NCBI GenBank assembly: GCA_037903355.1
Contig: JBAJFE010000060.1
Coordinates: forward strand, 2,046,001 to 2,110,000
From: Trichuris trichiura
Taxonomy: Eukaryota; Nematoda; Enoplea; Trichinellida; Trichuridae
Direction of reading: 5' to 3'
Length of the DNA stretch: 64,000 bases
Numbering within the stretch: the stretch's first letter is position 1; every line of letters begins with the position of its first letter. The translations under genes and the position numbers were made by a program. Positions 33,288 to 42,534 of the stretch are shown here, piece after piece. The notes under the pieces are model-generated. The model saw only the letters and a program-made list of their open reading frames with translations, was not told where the DNA came from and searched no databases.

Positions 33288-33533
33288 TGTTATTTCACAG
33301 CTCCAGTACACGAAACTCTTTATTCAAGCTAACTCGGACAGACACAATAACAACGACGCCCCAAAACCTCCCGTAGTACGCTTATATCGCAATTGCCCAC
33401 GCACTTCTCGACCGCGCCAGCTTCCGTCTGCGCTGCGTGACTTACCCTATCAACTCTGCCATCTGCTCGGCCATCTGCTCAGCCACCCACTTTTTTCTGT
33501 CCCGCAATAGTGAGAGCATCATTCTAAAGCACA
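33288..33533 (-). repeat. 5' LTR
   Basis: 246 bp, TG...CA termini. Partner of 29296-29542 with roughly eight differences. The outer flank is the GGGAC duplication. Confidence 0.9.
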
Positions 33534-33610
33534 GGGACATAGAAAATCCGTGTAAAAAGAAGCCAAAAAATGAAATTATTTGGTCCCGTACGAAGACACT
33601 ATATCTTCAA
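33534..33610 (+). mobile_element. PLE-B terminal remnant beyond the nested LTR element
   Basis: Continues the PLE-B 3' terminus after the LTR element and ends CACTATATCTTCAA, the inverse of 27313 onward. This proves the LTR element landed in an existing PLE. Confidence 0.9.
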
Positions 33611-33990
33611 TATTCTTACAGTATAATAATAATAGTTGACGGAGCCCTTCAGTGTGAGAAGGCATTCAGTTTTTAAAAAAGGTTACCTTTCGAGTTGTCT
33701 ATACCATTGAAAGAGGTCTTTTGCGTCTCACTTTAACTATAAAAAACCCAACACGATATGTCGAACTGTCACATGACGTCACACGCGGAACTTGTCACCT
33801 CTGACGTCATGTTCTCTTTAAAATATTATGGATTTTGGAGAAGGCCGCCTAAGGTAGTTACAGCCTTTTCCTTGCAGTTTAAGAATGGGAAAAAATAATA
33901 TTATCAAATTTCTTAGCGCCCATCAAAGAGTAGCAGCTTTTCGGAGAGCAATTAAACGCAAACAAAAAGCAAACCATTCGTGGTGCTAAG
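33611..33990. other. intergenic with paired CRE palindromes
   Basis: 380 bp between PLE-B and the minus-strand gene ending at 33991. The only notable items are two TGACGTCA palindromes at 33774-33781 and 33802-33809. Confidence 0.5.
33774..33809. promoter_or_regulatory. pair of TGACGTCA (CRE/bZIP) palindromes
   Basis: Exact 8-bp CREB/ATF-type sites at 33774-33781 and 33802-33809, spaced 28 bp start to start. The spacing of under three helical turns would suit adjacent bZIP dimers. No start codon is near in the right orientation, so a regulatory role is uncertain. Confidence 0.35.
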
Positions 33991-35028
33991 TTATGAAGGC
34001 AAGACGGCTGAACGAAAACGAGCAAACAGGCCGCTCAACAGCTCATCGTACTTTGTTAATTCGGCAAAATAGTGCAGCAGTGATTCGTTGGAATGATGGC
34101 TGCCGTCCTTTTCTTGAAGGTTTGCCAACTGTTCCTTAATTGACCCTACAAAGCGATCTGAAGGTGCCAACGAGGCCATCATGCCTAGGCATATGCTAAA
34201 ACAAAGAATAGTCTGATAGTACTAAGCAAAAAATCAAGCAGCCCAAATATGGCAAACCTGTATTGTTTTCTGCATTCCAAAGATTCGTGAAATGCGATGA
34301 AAAAGCTACTTTCCAAAAGCTCTATTATATCCTCCTCGGCTAAGTATATGTGTCCTAGCAATGCGCGTATGAATGGAGGAAGATCTGAAAGCGAGCGAAA
34401 AGAGTTTAAAAATATGCAAATAGATGCAATTACGTTCATGTGAGCTGGGTATATTGGCCACACTTTGAATGATCGTTTTTACGCCTAACGTGCACCTGTA
34501 TCTTGACGTAAAGTCAAAATGATATACCATAATGCATTTTCGACAATCGAACTTTTTCTCGCCGTAACTCTCGCTTAAATATGCTCGCAGGCTACCTTGT
34601 AAAGCAAAATAAATTAAGCGTCCCCCTTACTCTACTTGGCCCGACAGGACGCAAATGCAATCGGTATAAGAGTTCAAAGCTATTTTGACCAAGTCGACAT
34701 CAAGCGAGCCGAAACGTAACAACCTAAAATTGTAAGCGCTTTTTAAGGAATGGATGGCAATTGACAAGAGCTTACGATGCAAATTCGGAAAAGTCCGCTT
34801 CATTTCCCGGTCCCAAACGATAGAACAACATGGGCAAATGCAAAAGAGCATTCTTTACTAAGCAATGTCGTCCGGAGCTCTGCAGAAGGGCAATGGAAGG
34901 CGGGAATTCTCGAAAGCGAGGCAAACCCACCAGGCAAGTACGAAAAATACATTTTCGCCAATTGGGGCACAAGTGCGGCTGTAGTACGGCCAAATTCTTC
35001 AAACATGCGGAAACAACCAATTCTTCGT
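33991..35028 (-). CDS. unrecognised multi-exon gene, C-terminal exons (weak NELF-B resemblance)
   Basis: Six exons join with consistent phase and GT-AG ends on the minus strand: 35028-34942, 34879-34819, 34723-34631, 34495-34434, 34384-34258, 34195-33991 (stop at 33993-33991). A 20-nt exon just upstream (ending in a GTAACC donor near 35107) would also fit. The roughly 210-residue product is rich in Leu and likely all-helical (ELVVSACLKNLAVLQPH; LPPFIRALLGHIYLAEEDI; MMASLAPSDRFVGSIKEQL). It lacks signal peptide, membrane segments or catalytic motifs. The pattern LL..I....E...LL.S.F..F then AP...F...I.EQL recalls the C-terminal helical repeats of NELF-B/COBRA1, but I hold this only as a weak possibility. 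Upstream exons were not found before the tRNA gene, so the gene may be truncated or short. Confidence 0.6.
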
Positions 35029-35868
35029 CTAGAAATATAGTACTTATAAAAGAATCCCGAAAAACACAATGTCCTTTGCGGACAAGAGTAACTACTGCGG
35101 TTACGAGACAAAATGGGCTTCAAACTAAGCAATTTAAAAGCTTCACCGAAGGACTAAGGCCCGGTCCATAATAAGAGGGTATTTTTATCAGCAAAAACCA
35201 TTAGTATAAAAAATTGGAGTACTTATAAATCCCTTAATGAATTTGCTATGGAATTGAAATTTAAGCCAAACTAATCTGCTATCGCCATATCAGCAATGAT
35301 TAAAACAATATATTCCTATCTATTTAGAAGCAACGCAATACAGACTCGTGACGGGACAAGCTTGTTCTAGAAAACCAAGTTTTGTTTGTTGTGTACCGTC
35401 TTGAGTATCAAGTTTTTACTTTAAACTTTCCTGTCAGACTGTAACTGCGCCGGGCAACCAGTTCTGACGTTCCCTAAGCCTAAGCATGAAGATAAAGCTT
35501 GAATTTTCAATTAGGCTAACGTAAAAGCAGAATAGAATAGGAAGCACGGTGACCAGTAAGGGCAGAACAAGATAGCCGTTCGCTTAACAGAAAGGAACCT
35601 GCATTCTTCAAACGGTAGGGCGCGTAACCGGCCGGCAAAACTCATCACTTTTTTCAGCTTTTTTTATCTTGAGAAACACGTTAATTTCTTGAATGTTCAA
35701 CGCTATAAAGTCTTATATGGAATAAAGCTTGAAAAACTTTCAACTATCGTTGCTAGAAGCTAAGCGAATGAAATACCAGACAGTAAACTGCACGAAATTC
35801 ACGTTTTAGAAAATGCCAACGATTTAGGCGCTTTTAATAATTTATTGGATATTTAAATAAGAAACTGA
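35029..35868. other. intergenic; contains repeat copy 3
   Basis: Upstream of the minus-strand gene. Besides the repeat at 35420-35612 nothing is recognised. Earlier exons of the neighbouring gene could lie here. Confidence 0.4.
35420..35612. repeat. short interspersed foldback-like repeat, copy 3 (tip inverted)
   Basis: It carries CCTAAGCCTAAGC, TAAAGCTTGAATTTTCAATTA and AAAAGCAGAATAGAATAGG, aligning with copies 1 and 2. The reverse complement near 35600 reads AATGCAGGTTCCTTTCTG. Confidence 0.45.
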
Positions 35869-35940
35869 TGACCCGTGAGTGATTTGAACACTCAACCTTC
35901 TGATCTGGAGTCAGACGCGCTACCGTTGCGCCAACGGGTC
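35869..35940 (-). tRNA. trnW-CCA: tRNA-Trp (CCA)
   Basis: 72 nt with no intron. The acceptor stem GACCCGT/ACGGGTC pairs perfectly and is followed by discriminator A. The D-arm GGCGCAACGGTAGCGC carries the A-box. The anticodon loop CTCCAGA has anticodon CCA at 35908-35906. The T-arm has GTTCAAATC (B-box). All eukaryotic tRNA-Trp hallmarks are present. A truncated PLE begins 35 bp from its 5' end. Confidence 0.97.
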
Positions 35941-36078
35941 ACAGTTTTCGATGGCTGTGCATGAAATGGACTCCTCAAAAGATACGTAGATGACATCTTC
36001 GTAATTATCAAAGATGGAAAGGAAGAACAGTTTCTAGAATTTCTTAACAGCGTATGCCCCAATCAAATCGTTTTTACA

Positions 36079-36980
36079 ATGGAGAAAGAATCAAACCGAA
36101 CCCTCCCCTTCCTTGACACACTGATTATTCGCACTAATCAAGGACTAAAAACCAGAGTTTACAGAAAACCAACACACACTGACCAATATCTTAATTTCTC
36201 ATCGCACCATCCACGCTCAGTAATGCGCGGAATCCTCTCGGGAATGATTAACAGAGCAATCAATTTATGTGATCCAGAATTTCTCCGATCGGAATTCAAC
36301 TACATTAGAAAAACATTCTACAAAAATGACTACCCGAAATCTTTTATTGACCAAGTATTCAAGCAAAAGCTGCGCAACCAGGAATCACGGCAACTAAGTA
36401 ATTTGCCTGATATACGCTTAGTTATCCCCTATGTGGCAGGACTAGGAGAAAAGATTGTCCAGTTAGGAAAACGGTTAGGGTTCCGAGTCTTTTTCAAAGA
36501 CTTCCTCAACCTCAGGACAATTCTCCGGAAGGACAAAACGAAAATCCCAGAAAACAAAAGGACAGGATTAGTCTACGCAATCGAATGTCCTTGTTCAGGA
36601 GTGTACATTGGGGAAACGGGCAACACCCTCGAACACAGATATTCAATGAACACATAAAGGGGTTAACCACTTACAACAACGCTAAAAACATTCTGAGCAA
36701 CGGCAACAACCACACAAGACAACGTTGAAGACCAATATCAGACCCAAGGATCACCATGGAGAAGGCAATACTAGCCTCGGCTGTTGTGGAAAACGCATCA
36801 CATTGCAATCTAAGCTTTGGAGCAAAAGTTTTATGTTATGAAAAGAATGCACGCTTACGAAAAATTAAGGAAGCTCTGTATATTAGAAACAACACAACCT
36901 ACAACCGAGATAAAGGAGCGGAAATAAATGAAATATGGACGAATATTGTAACCCGCTCGAATTGTTGCTCGCTCAACTAA
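36079..36980 (+). pseudogene. PLE-B2 RT/GIY-YIG fragment, frameshifted
   Basis: The first part (to 36657) keeps KPTHTDQYLNF and the GIY-YIG start GVYIGETGNTLEHR. A 2-bp insertion near 36640-36643 (AGATATTCAATG where PLE-B has AGATTCAATG) breaks the frame. A GGA-to-TGA change at about 36727 adds a stop. The last part (36756-36980) is open to NCCSLN. Non-functional. Confidence 0.9.
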
Positions 36981-37112
36981 AATTGGATACACCCGCTCGA
37001 ACTGCTGATAGACAAAGAGAAAAGAACTACAAGGCCCACTTTAAAACACTGGCCTTTAAACAGCTATACACCTTGCACGTTACTAGTGCATTTTATTCAT
37101 ACGTCAATCCTT

Positions 37113-37160
37113 AGACCGCTGATGACGGGTCAAGTTCGGACCCGAAAGCTACGAACAGTT
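37113..37160 (+). ncRNA. hammerhead-ribozyme-like motif, 3' end of PLE-B2
   Basis: Same core as PLE-B: CTGATGA, GGGTC/GACCC, GAAAGCTA, then CGAACAG. The CGG of stem I has changed to CGA. Confidence 0.55.
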
Positions 37161-37217
37161 TATTAATAAAAGTTTTTTTCAACGGGACACAGAAAATCCG
37201 TATAAAAAAAGAAGCCA

Positions 37218-39098
37218 ATCTGACCCTATACTTAAATGTAGAGACCATATCCCAACATAAACTGAACTTTCCCCGGAGCGGTATAGCCGAAAAAATTGCC
37301 GCCAAAGGTAAAATGAGGTTTTTTTCCTGGAAAAAGACATGCGTCTGTTACGTTACGGCGGGCTGTCCACTGGACTCTGTTAGCTTCCAGTACGTTTTAT
37401 GCACGCCATAAAAGCACAGTATTAAAACTGCCTTATAAAATATTTGAATTAGATTTTGGGTTTGTCTGCCGGAAAAAGCCGACCTTACAAGAATTAAGAA
37501 AAAGGGTTACTCATAAATGACGATGAACCTTATGTGGCCTTTGCACGCAGCTCACTTCTTTCATAATTGCATTTCCCCGATTGATTCTCCCTCGTCGCGC
37601 CATTTTGTACAATGTACCTGCGCATCGTTTAACGATACAGAACACTTTCTCGAAAATCGCTAATAAAATACCAAATTTGAGCATTAATCGCGTTTAATCA
37701 AACGCGAGATTTGCAAAATAAACTTATTTGCTTGCGAAAACTGAAATTATAACCACCGCAGCCACTGACGCATACCTCCAATGTCTGCTAGCATTTCTAA
37801 ACAATGAAAGCGTACGAAAAGTCGTTAATTTGTTGGTAAAGCGCGCGCTTTGAAAAAAAATAAGAACGTTTGCAATGGGGCGGTTTAAGGCTAACTATCT
37901 TTGCTGCCGCGCGAAGTGAGTTGTTAGTTCGCGAATTTCCAACCCCGTCAAAAGAGAGTGGTAATTCCCGAAAAAGGAAGAGTTCACGGAGGAGAAACAA
38001 TTCAAAATGGGCAGAACACTACGATTTGCTGTTTAGATCCATTAGACAAGAATCCCAAAAGTCTCAACTCGGCGAAAACGACTGGGCTATTGTCAAAAGG
38101 AACCTGTAAAGTTATGAATGATCCGGCGGCTTTATTCCCTGCTAAGCTGCATGAACCGTTTTCCTGTTTATTCCGGAGTAAAGTTTTACGTTCTTTCACT
38201 ATCGGATGAAGCTCTATGGGGCAACAAGCAATCGCAGCTCGCGCAGGTCAAAATAAACAGGCCGCGTTCATTCTGATTGTCCCTAGCTCTCGGAATGTAT
38301 AAACTGTTTTCAATGAATTAATTACGGGCCGAGACCCATCCACCATGCCTTCATTACGACAGCTCGTTGAATAATATGCGCTAGAGCACGAGCAGAGCTT
38401 TCGGAACTTTGCTGGAAAACGAATAATGGATGTACGCAACGAAAACCCGATTTTAACACTTGAGAGGATGTTAGAAAAGGTATGAGGCATTTCGCCATCG
38501 CATTTCTGCCTTTTGACAGTTTACTTAAGCACCCGACAGGCCGAAACCCCTTTCAGACATTGCGGACTTGGCGGAGAGAAGCCTTCGGCAATAAAATCTA
38601 ATTTTAAGCTCCGGAATTGACGATTCGTTGTTTGTTCCGCGAGCTCCCGGTCAACTGCAGGCTGCGCGTCGACGGCAAAAATCGTACAAAGTCGAAAAGT
38701 TTGCAAATTAAGTTTCTAAAAAATCGGGTGCAATTTTTTTTGCATTTTTATTTTTTTAAACGTGTTTTTCTTGTTTATTTTTGTCGCGAATGCACAATGG
38801 GGTAAGCTAGAAGGTGAATATTGATAATCAGGTTCGAAGAACTGTCATACGCAGTTATGATAACGTATTGTTCCGTGAATGGCTAATTCAAACGCTGTTG
38901 ATCGGTTGACCAATTAGAGGCCGAGATTAGTCGCCGTGTACTCTGCTTAGCCGTTGCAGTTCAGTTTTCGCCTTGTATGGTAGAGTTGTTCGCTGTAGCT
39001 AATGTAGTCGAGTTCATCCGACGTTCGCGTCGCAGTTCCGTGAAATAATGTGTACCACTTGCAGCCTTGTTTCATCGCACACACATCGTCCTATCGGT
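37218..39098. other. intergenic, no gene recognised; ANP32 promoter side
   Basis: Several short open frames without domain or splice support. The last few hundred bases before 39099 presumably hold the ANP32 promoter and 5' UTR. No clear motif seen. Confidence 0.5.
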
Positions 39099-40524
39099 AT
39101 GGATGAAATGGTTGATGGGGACATAAGAAACGGCAAAATGAAGCCCGAAGAGGTACTTTTTCAGTTACCATTTTTGGGCTTTCCGATTGTCTCGTTCGCC
39201 AAAGCCTTGTTCGCTGGGCTCTGCTTCACTTCAGCCGTCTCAACTGTTTACTTTATTTTCTAGAATTTTCAGTTAGCAGATTCCAGTAGCCACAAAGCCT
39301 AAGGCGACTAAAGTTCGAGATGTAACAGCTAATGTTAGCTTTAAGAATAATGGTAGATGCCCTTTGTTTGCAGCTTTTACGAACGTTCTATCGTTGTTTG
39401 TTGTGGTTTTTGAATTGACGCCATATTAGTAGAAGCCGCGTTGGTTTACTGTACCTTTTCACAGGGAGTAACGGTGAAATTAAACGGACCTAACGGCATA
39501 GAGGTTTGTGGACTTAACAACGGTGCAACTGCTCCCGAAGAACTGTCCATCGCGCAAAGTGGACTGTGCAGTTTGCGAGGCTTTCCGGAGATGCCATCTT
39601 TGATAAAGGTATGACTATATGATAAGTAGGTACAATATTCGTTTATATGCTTATTTCCCGCTTGCAGCTGGACTTATCCAACAACAGTCTAGAAGACGGC
39701 CTTGAGCATTTGTTAGGTTGCCCGAATTTGAACATGCTGAACTTATCCGGAAACCGCTTCAAGGATTTGAAGGCGTTGGAACCCTTGGTAAGCCTCGGCG
39801 TTGGCGCGTCCCGTCAATGAATTGTCGTTTTATTTGAAGAAAAAATTGACCAACTTGAAAGTGTTACACTTGAACGGGTGCGACTTGACGCGCAGTTTGC
39901 ATTACCGCTGTAAGGTGGCGGAAATGCTGCCGCAAATCGAATACCTCGACAGCTACAGCCGCACCTGCGTCTCTTGCGACGGCACGGAAGAATCCGAACG
40001 TTGTATGCAAGCTTTGAGCTTCCCATTTGATTACATTTTTTTTGCATTTAGATTTTGACGACGACATCGACCAGTATGGTACAACAGTAAGAAAAGTAGT
40101 GTGTACCTGCATTCACTTTTTGTTTGTAGGGCCCAGCGACGATTCAGATGGCTTAGAGGGGGGAGAAGAGGAAGGAAAGGACGAAGACGATGAGTTGGAT
40201 GAAGACGACGACGACGAAGAAGAAGATGATGATGATGATGACGACGACGACGACGAGGAAGAAGATGAGTCGCTTGTAAGACTTTTTTTTCTATCTTTAA
40301 GAAATCCGGTTGGGATACTGTAGTTCTTAAAAACCGCTTTTACCGTAGAGCGATTCGGAGGAAGAATTGGAAGCGCAGAAAGACGACGATGACAGCGAGG
40401 AAGACAATGAGGCTTACTTCGATAGAAGTAAGGCTTATGTAAATTATACCGCGTACACGGTGGTGGTTGTTTCCTTGCAGATCGAGGCATCAAGCGCAAA
40501 TTCGATGAAGAAAGCGAGATATAA
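39099..40524 (+). CDS. ANP32: ANP32-family acidic leucine-rich nuclear phosphoprotein
   Basis: Eight phase-matched exons: 39099-39152, 39465-39608, 39668-39787, 39840-39999, 40052-40078, 40130-40275, 40349-40427, 40481-40524; about 257 aa, as in human ANP32A/B. Leucine-rich repeats run through SGLCSLRGFPEMPSLIKLDL, CPNLNMLNLSGNRFKDL and LTNLKVLHLNGCDLT, then the LRR cap LPQIEYLDSY. A long Asp/Glu tract follows (exons 6-7). The C terminus is KRKFDEE, an NLS-like KRKF. Family roles are histone binding/chaperoning (ANP32E removes H2A.Z), PP2A inhibition and mRNA export. The start at 39099 gives MDEM; an in-frame ATG at 39048 would add 17 residues. The acidic tract makes a poly-Ser shadow frame on the other strand. 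Confidence 0.93.
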
Positions 40525-40707
40525 GCCACGTCAATGAGTAGCACAGTATGGTGGGCAAATATTTTGTCCCTTTAGCTCTTAATCTAATCTCTAGCTTCAC
40601 TTAGTTAGGCGTTTGTTTTCCCAAGTTATGTCACATTTCCGATATGCACTTGTGGTTGCACATATTTGCATATGGTTTAATAAACAATTGTTATCGGTTA
40701 ATTCAAT

Positions 40708-41902
40708 TCATACGTTTAGCTGAATGACGCACTCGTAGGTTGGATAGTTGGGCAAATTGAGCTCGTACTTTGCCGCCAATTGTTCGGGAACGAAACGACC
40801 GCCAAGAAAATGGTATCGACCTTTGAAATGTTGGGCTGCCAACTTTGGCGCAGTAAGAGATACTAAGCAGTCTGGATGTAGCGAATCCGTTTCCGACGGA
40901 CCTCCATTGACGTCCCATCCTGAATGAAGAGAAGATGAATCATTCTAAAACATACAATGTCTTCTTCTGTCAACCTGATGGAATGTCGATGCTGATGATT
41001 GGCCGTTGATTGTCCTTCGGCAAAGCCTTTATTATGCTGGCAAATGGTTCTCTCATTGGTGGGCGAAAGCTAAAGCCAAATATGGCGTCTACGACCAAAG
41101 AGAACGAGTAGATATCTATTTTATCAAGCGATTGCCGCCTATCGATCATCATCATATCGACCTGAGTGCACAGATTGTTCATTAATTGGCTATTCGGAGA
41201 CTTTGGGTAAAGAATGGTTGGCTCGTATCCCTGCAAATCAATTTGAGAGAACGGTAGAAAAGTGGATCAATGAAAAATGTGTTACGAATAGTTTAAGATG
41301 GCGAGCACAGACCAGTCCGTCTCCACCATTGTTTCCCGGTCCGCATATGACCAAAACTTTGTTATTACCAAACGGTGGCGCGTAAGCTTTGGCAATGGCG
41401 GTGGCGCAGGAAAGGCCGGCCAATTCCATTAACTGATCAACGGAGAAACGATATTTGTTGAACAGTTCCTGGTCGATTTCTATAGCTTCTTGTTGGCTAA
41501 AAAAGTTGCAGCGCCATAGTTAATTTAAATGATTAGTCAGTAAGGGTAAACAAAAGTTACGAGCGTAAACAAGTCAGGACGTGTACGCCGTGATGCCTGT
41601 GTAGATCATTACGACACTGTAGTACTTCATTAATATTTTTTTCTGAACGTAAAAACTTAATATTTGCTACGGTTAGGGCAGGTATATCAGCAGGCGAAGA
41701 TTCGGCAAACTCACAAGCAAGACTACGTAGCTACCTGGCGCAGAATTGTTGGGAGCGGCTATAGAATAATATTCGCGTGTTACAGCAGCGCAACATTTAG
41801 CTATATAATGTATTGTGACTATATGCAAGACGAAAAGCCGTAAAAGCTTACTTCAAATATTTGACCATGTTTTGCAAGGTTCGGCTGCGGCAAAGTGTTC
41901 GA
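40708..41902 (-). CDS. NAXE: NAD(P)H-hydrate epimerase (YjeF_N domain)
   Basis: Exons on the minus strand are 41902-41852 (with ATG at 41868), 41496-41286, 41230-40975 and 40919-40708, phases matching. The protein reads [18 protein letters not shown], then the signature [16 protein letters not shown], the nucleotide-binding loop [47 protein letters not shown] and finally SLTAPKLAA...[12 protein letters not shown]. This is the full YjeF N-terminal fold. It epimerises R/S-NAD(P)HX so that NAXD can repair it. The exon frame stays open upstream of the ATG with several Arg residues, so a mitochondrial leader on a further 5' exon is possible. It is convergent with ANP32, the stops being only 183 bp apart. 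Confidence 0.95.
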
Positions 41903-42156
41903 CTGAAAATAAAGCCCGACTTAGTTCCCACTTTTCCTCTTAATAGAGAAGTTAACATCCGTTTATGGCTCCAAGGGAAATTCCGCTTGGTAAATGATTT
42001 TCACGTAGCTCAAAAATAATGCGTACTGTTCACATTAATCTCATGCGCGCTTGTCCGCATGTAATTTCTACCAGTTGTGGGCCATAGTTTGACCAATTGC
42101 GTTTGCTTAATGAAAAAACTTTACTACGGAACGGTTCCCGTTTATGTATATAGAAA

Positions 42157-42204
42157 AGAGACTCCGGAGCTTTCCGGTCATTCGAGACCCGTCATCAGCG
42201 GTCT
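42157..42204 (-). ncRNA. hammerhead-ribozyme-like motif, 3' end of PLE-C
   Basis: Minus strand: AGACCG, CTGATGA, GGGTC...GACC, GGAAAGCTC, CGGAGTCT. There is a small change before GAAA; otherwise as in PLE-A. Confidence 0.5.
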
Positions 42205-42534
42205 AAAGTTGTAAATATGATTTTTGGCAGCGAATGCCATCTATCGTTTCCGAGAAGTTTTAAAGTTTTCCGTTGGTAGGTTTTCGCATTTGAGTCTGTC
42301 AGCGCAATTCTTTTTCTCGTTCCGTATGGCTTCTAGATTGTGTCTCCGTTGGGTTGTTTCGAACATTCTTCTTTGTTGTTGAATCCCTGTTTTTTCATAT
42401 TGCATTCATTTTTCTTTTTCTTTCTTTCTTCTTTTTCCTTTTTTTTTCTTTCTTTGTTCCATATATATTGCAATCTTATCCATTTCTATTTGTTCTAATT
42501 ATTTGTTTTCTCTTCTTTCCCGGCTATTGTATTT

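Larger units (their letters stand above)
29296..33533 (-). mobile_element. complete LTR retrotransposon nested in PLE-B
   Basis: A 4238-bp element with 247- and 246-bp LTRs, flanked by the perfect 5-bp duplication GGGAC (29291-29295 and 33534-33538), which lies inside the PLE-B terminal sequence. Gag and pol lie on the minus strand in different frames. The polypurine tract AGGGGGGCA (29551-29543, minus strand) abuts the 3' LTR. No TGG-type primer-binding site follows the 5' LTR: only 15 bp separate it from the gag ATG. The order protease-RT-RNase H-integrase points to Ty3/Gypsy-like or BEL-like elements, and I cannot settle the family. Confidence 0.93.
35975..37217 (+). mobile_element. Penelope-like element PLE-B2, 5'-truncated
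   Basis: Very close to PLE-B from the YVDD region (TCAAAAGATACGTAG) to the 3' end, where it stops at AAGAAGCC before the last part of the terminus. A 5' truncation is typical of target-primed reverse transcription that ended early. Confidence 0.9.

Noticed and set aside
40113..40544. 143-codon minus-strand frame with a poly-Ser run
   Set aside because: It is the antisense shadow of the ANP32 Asp/Glu tract.
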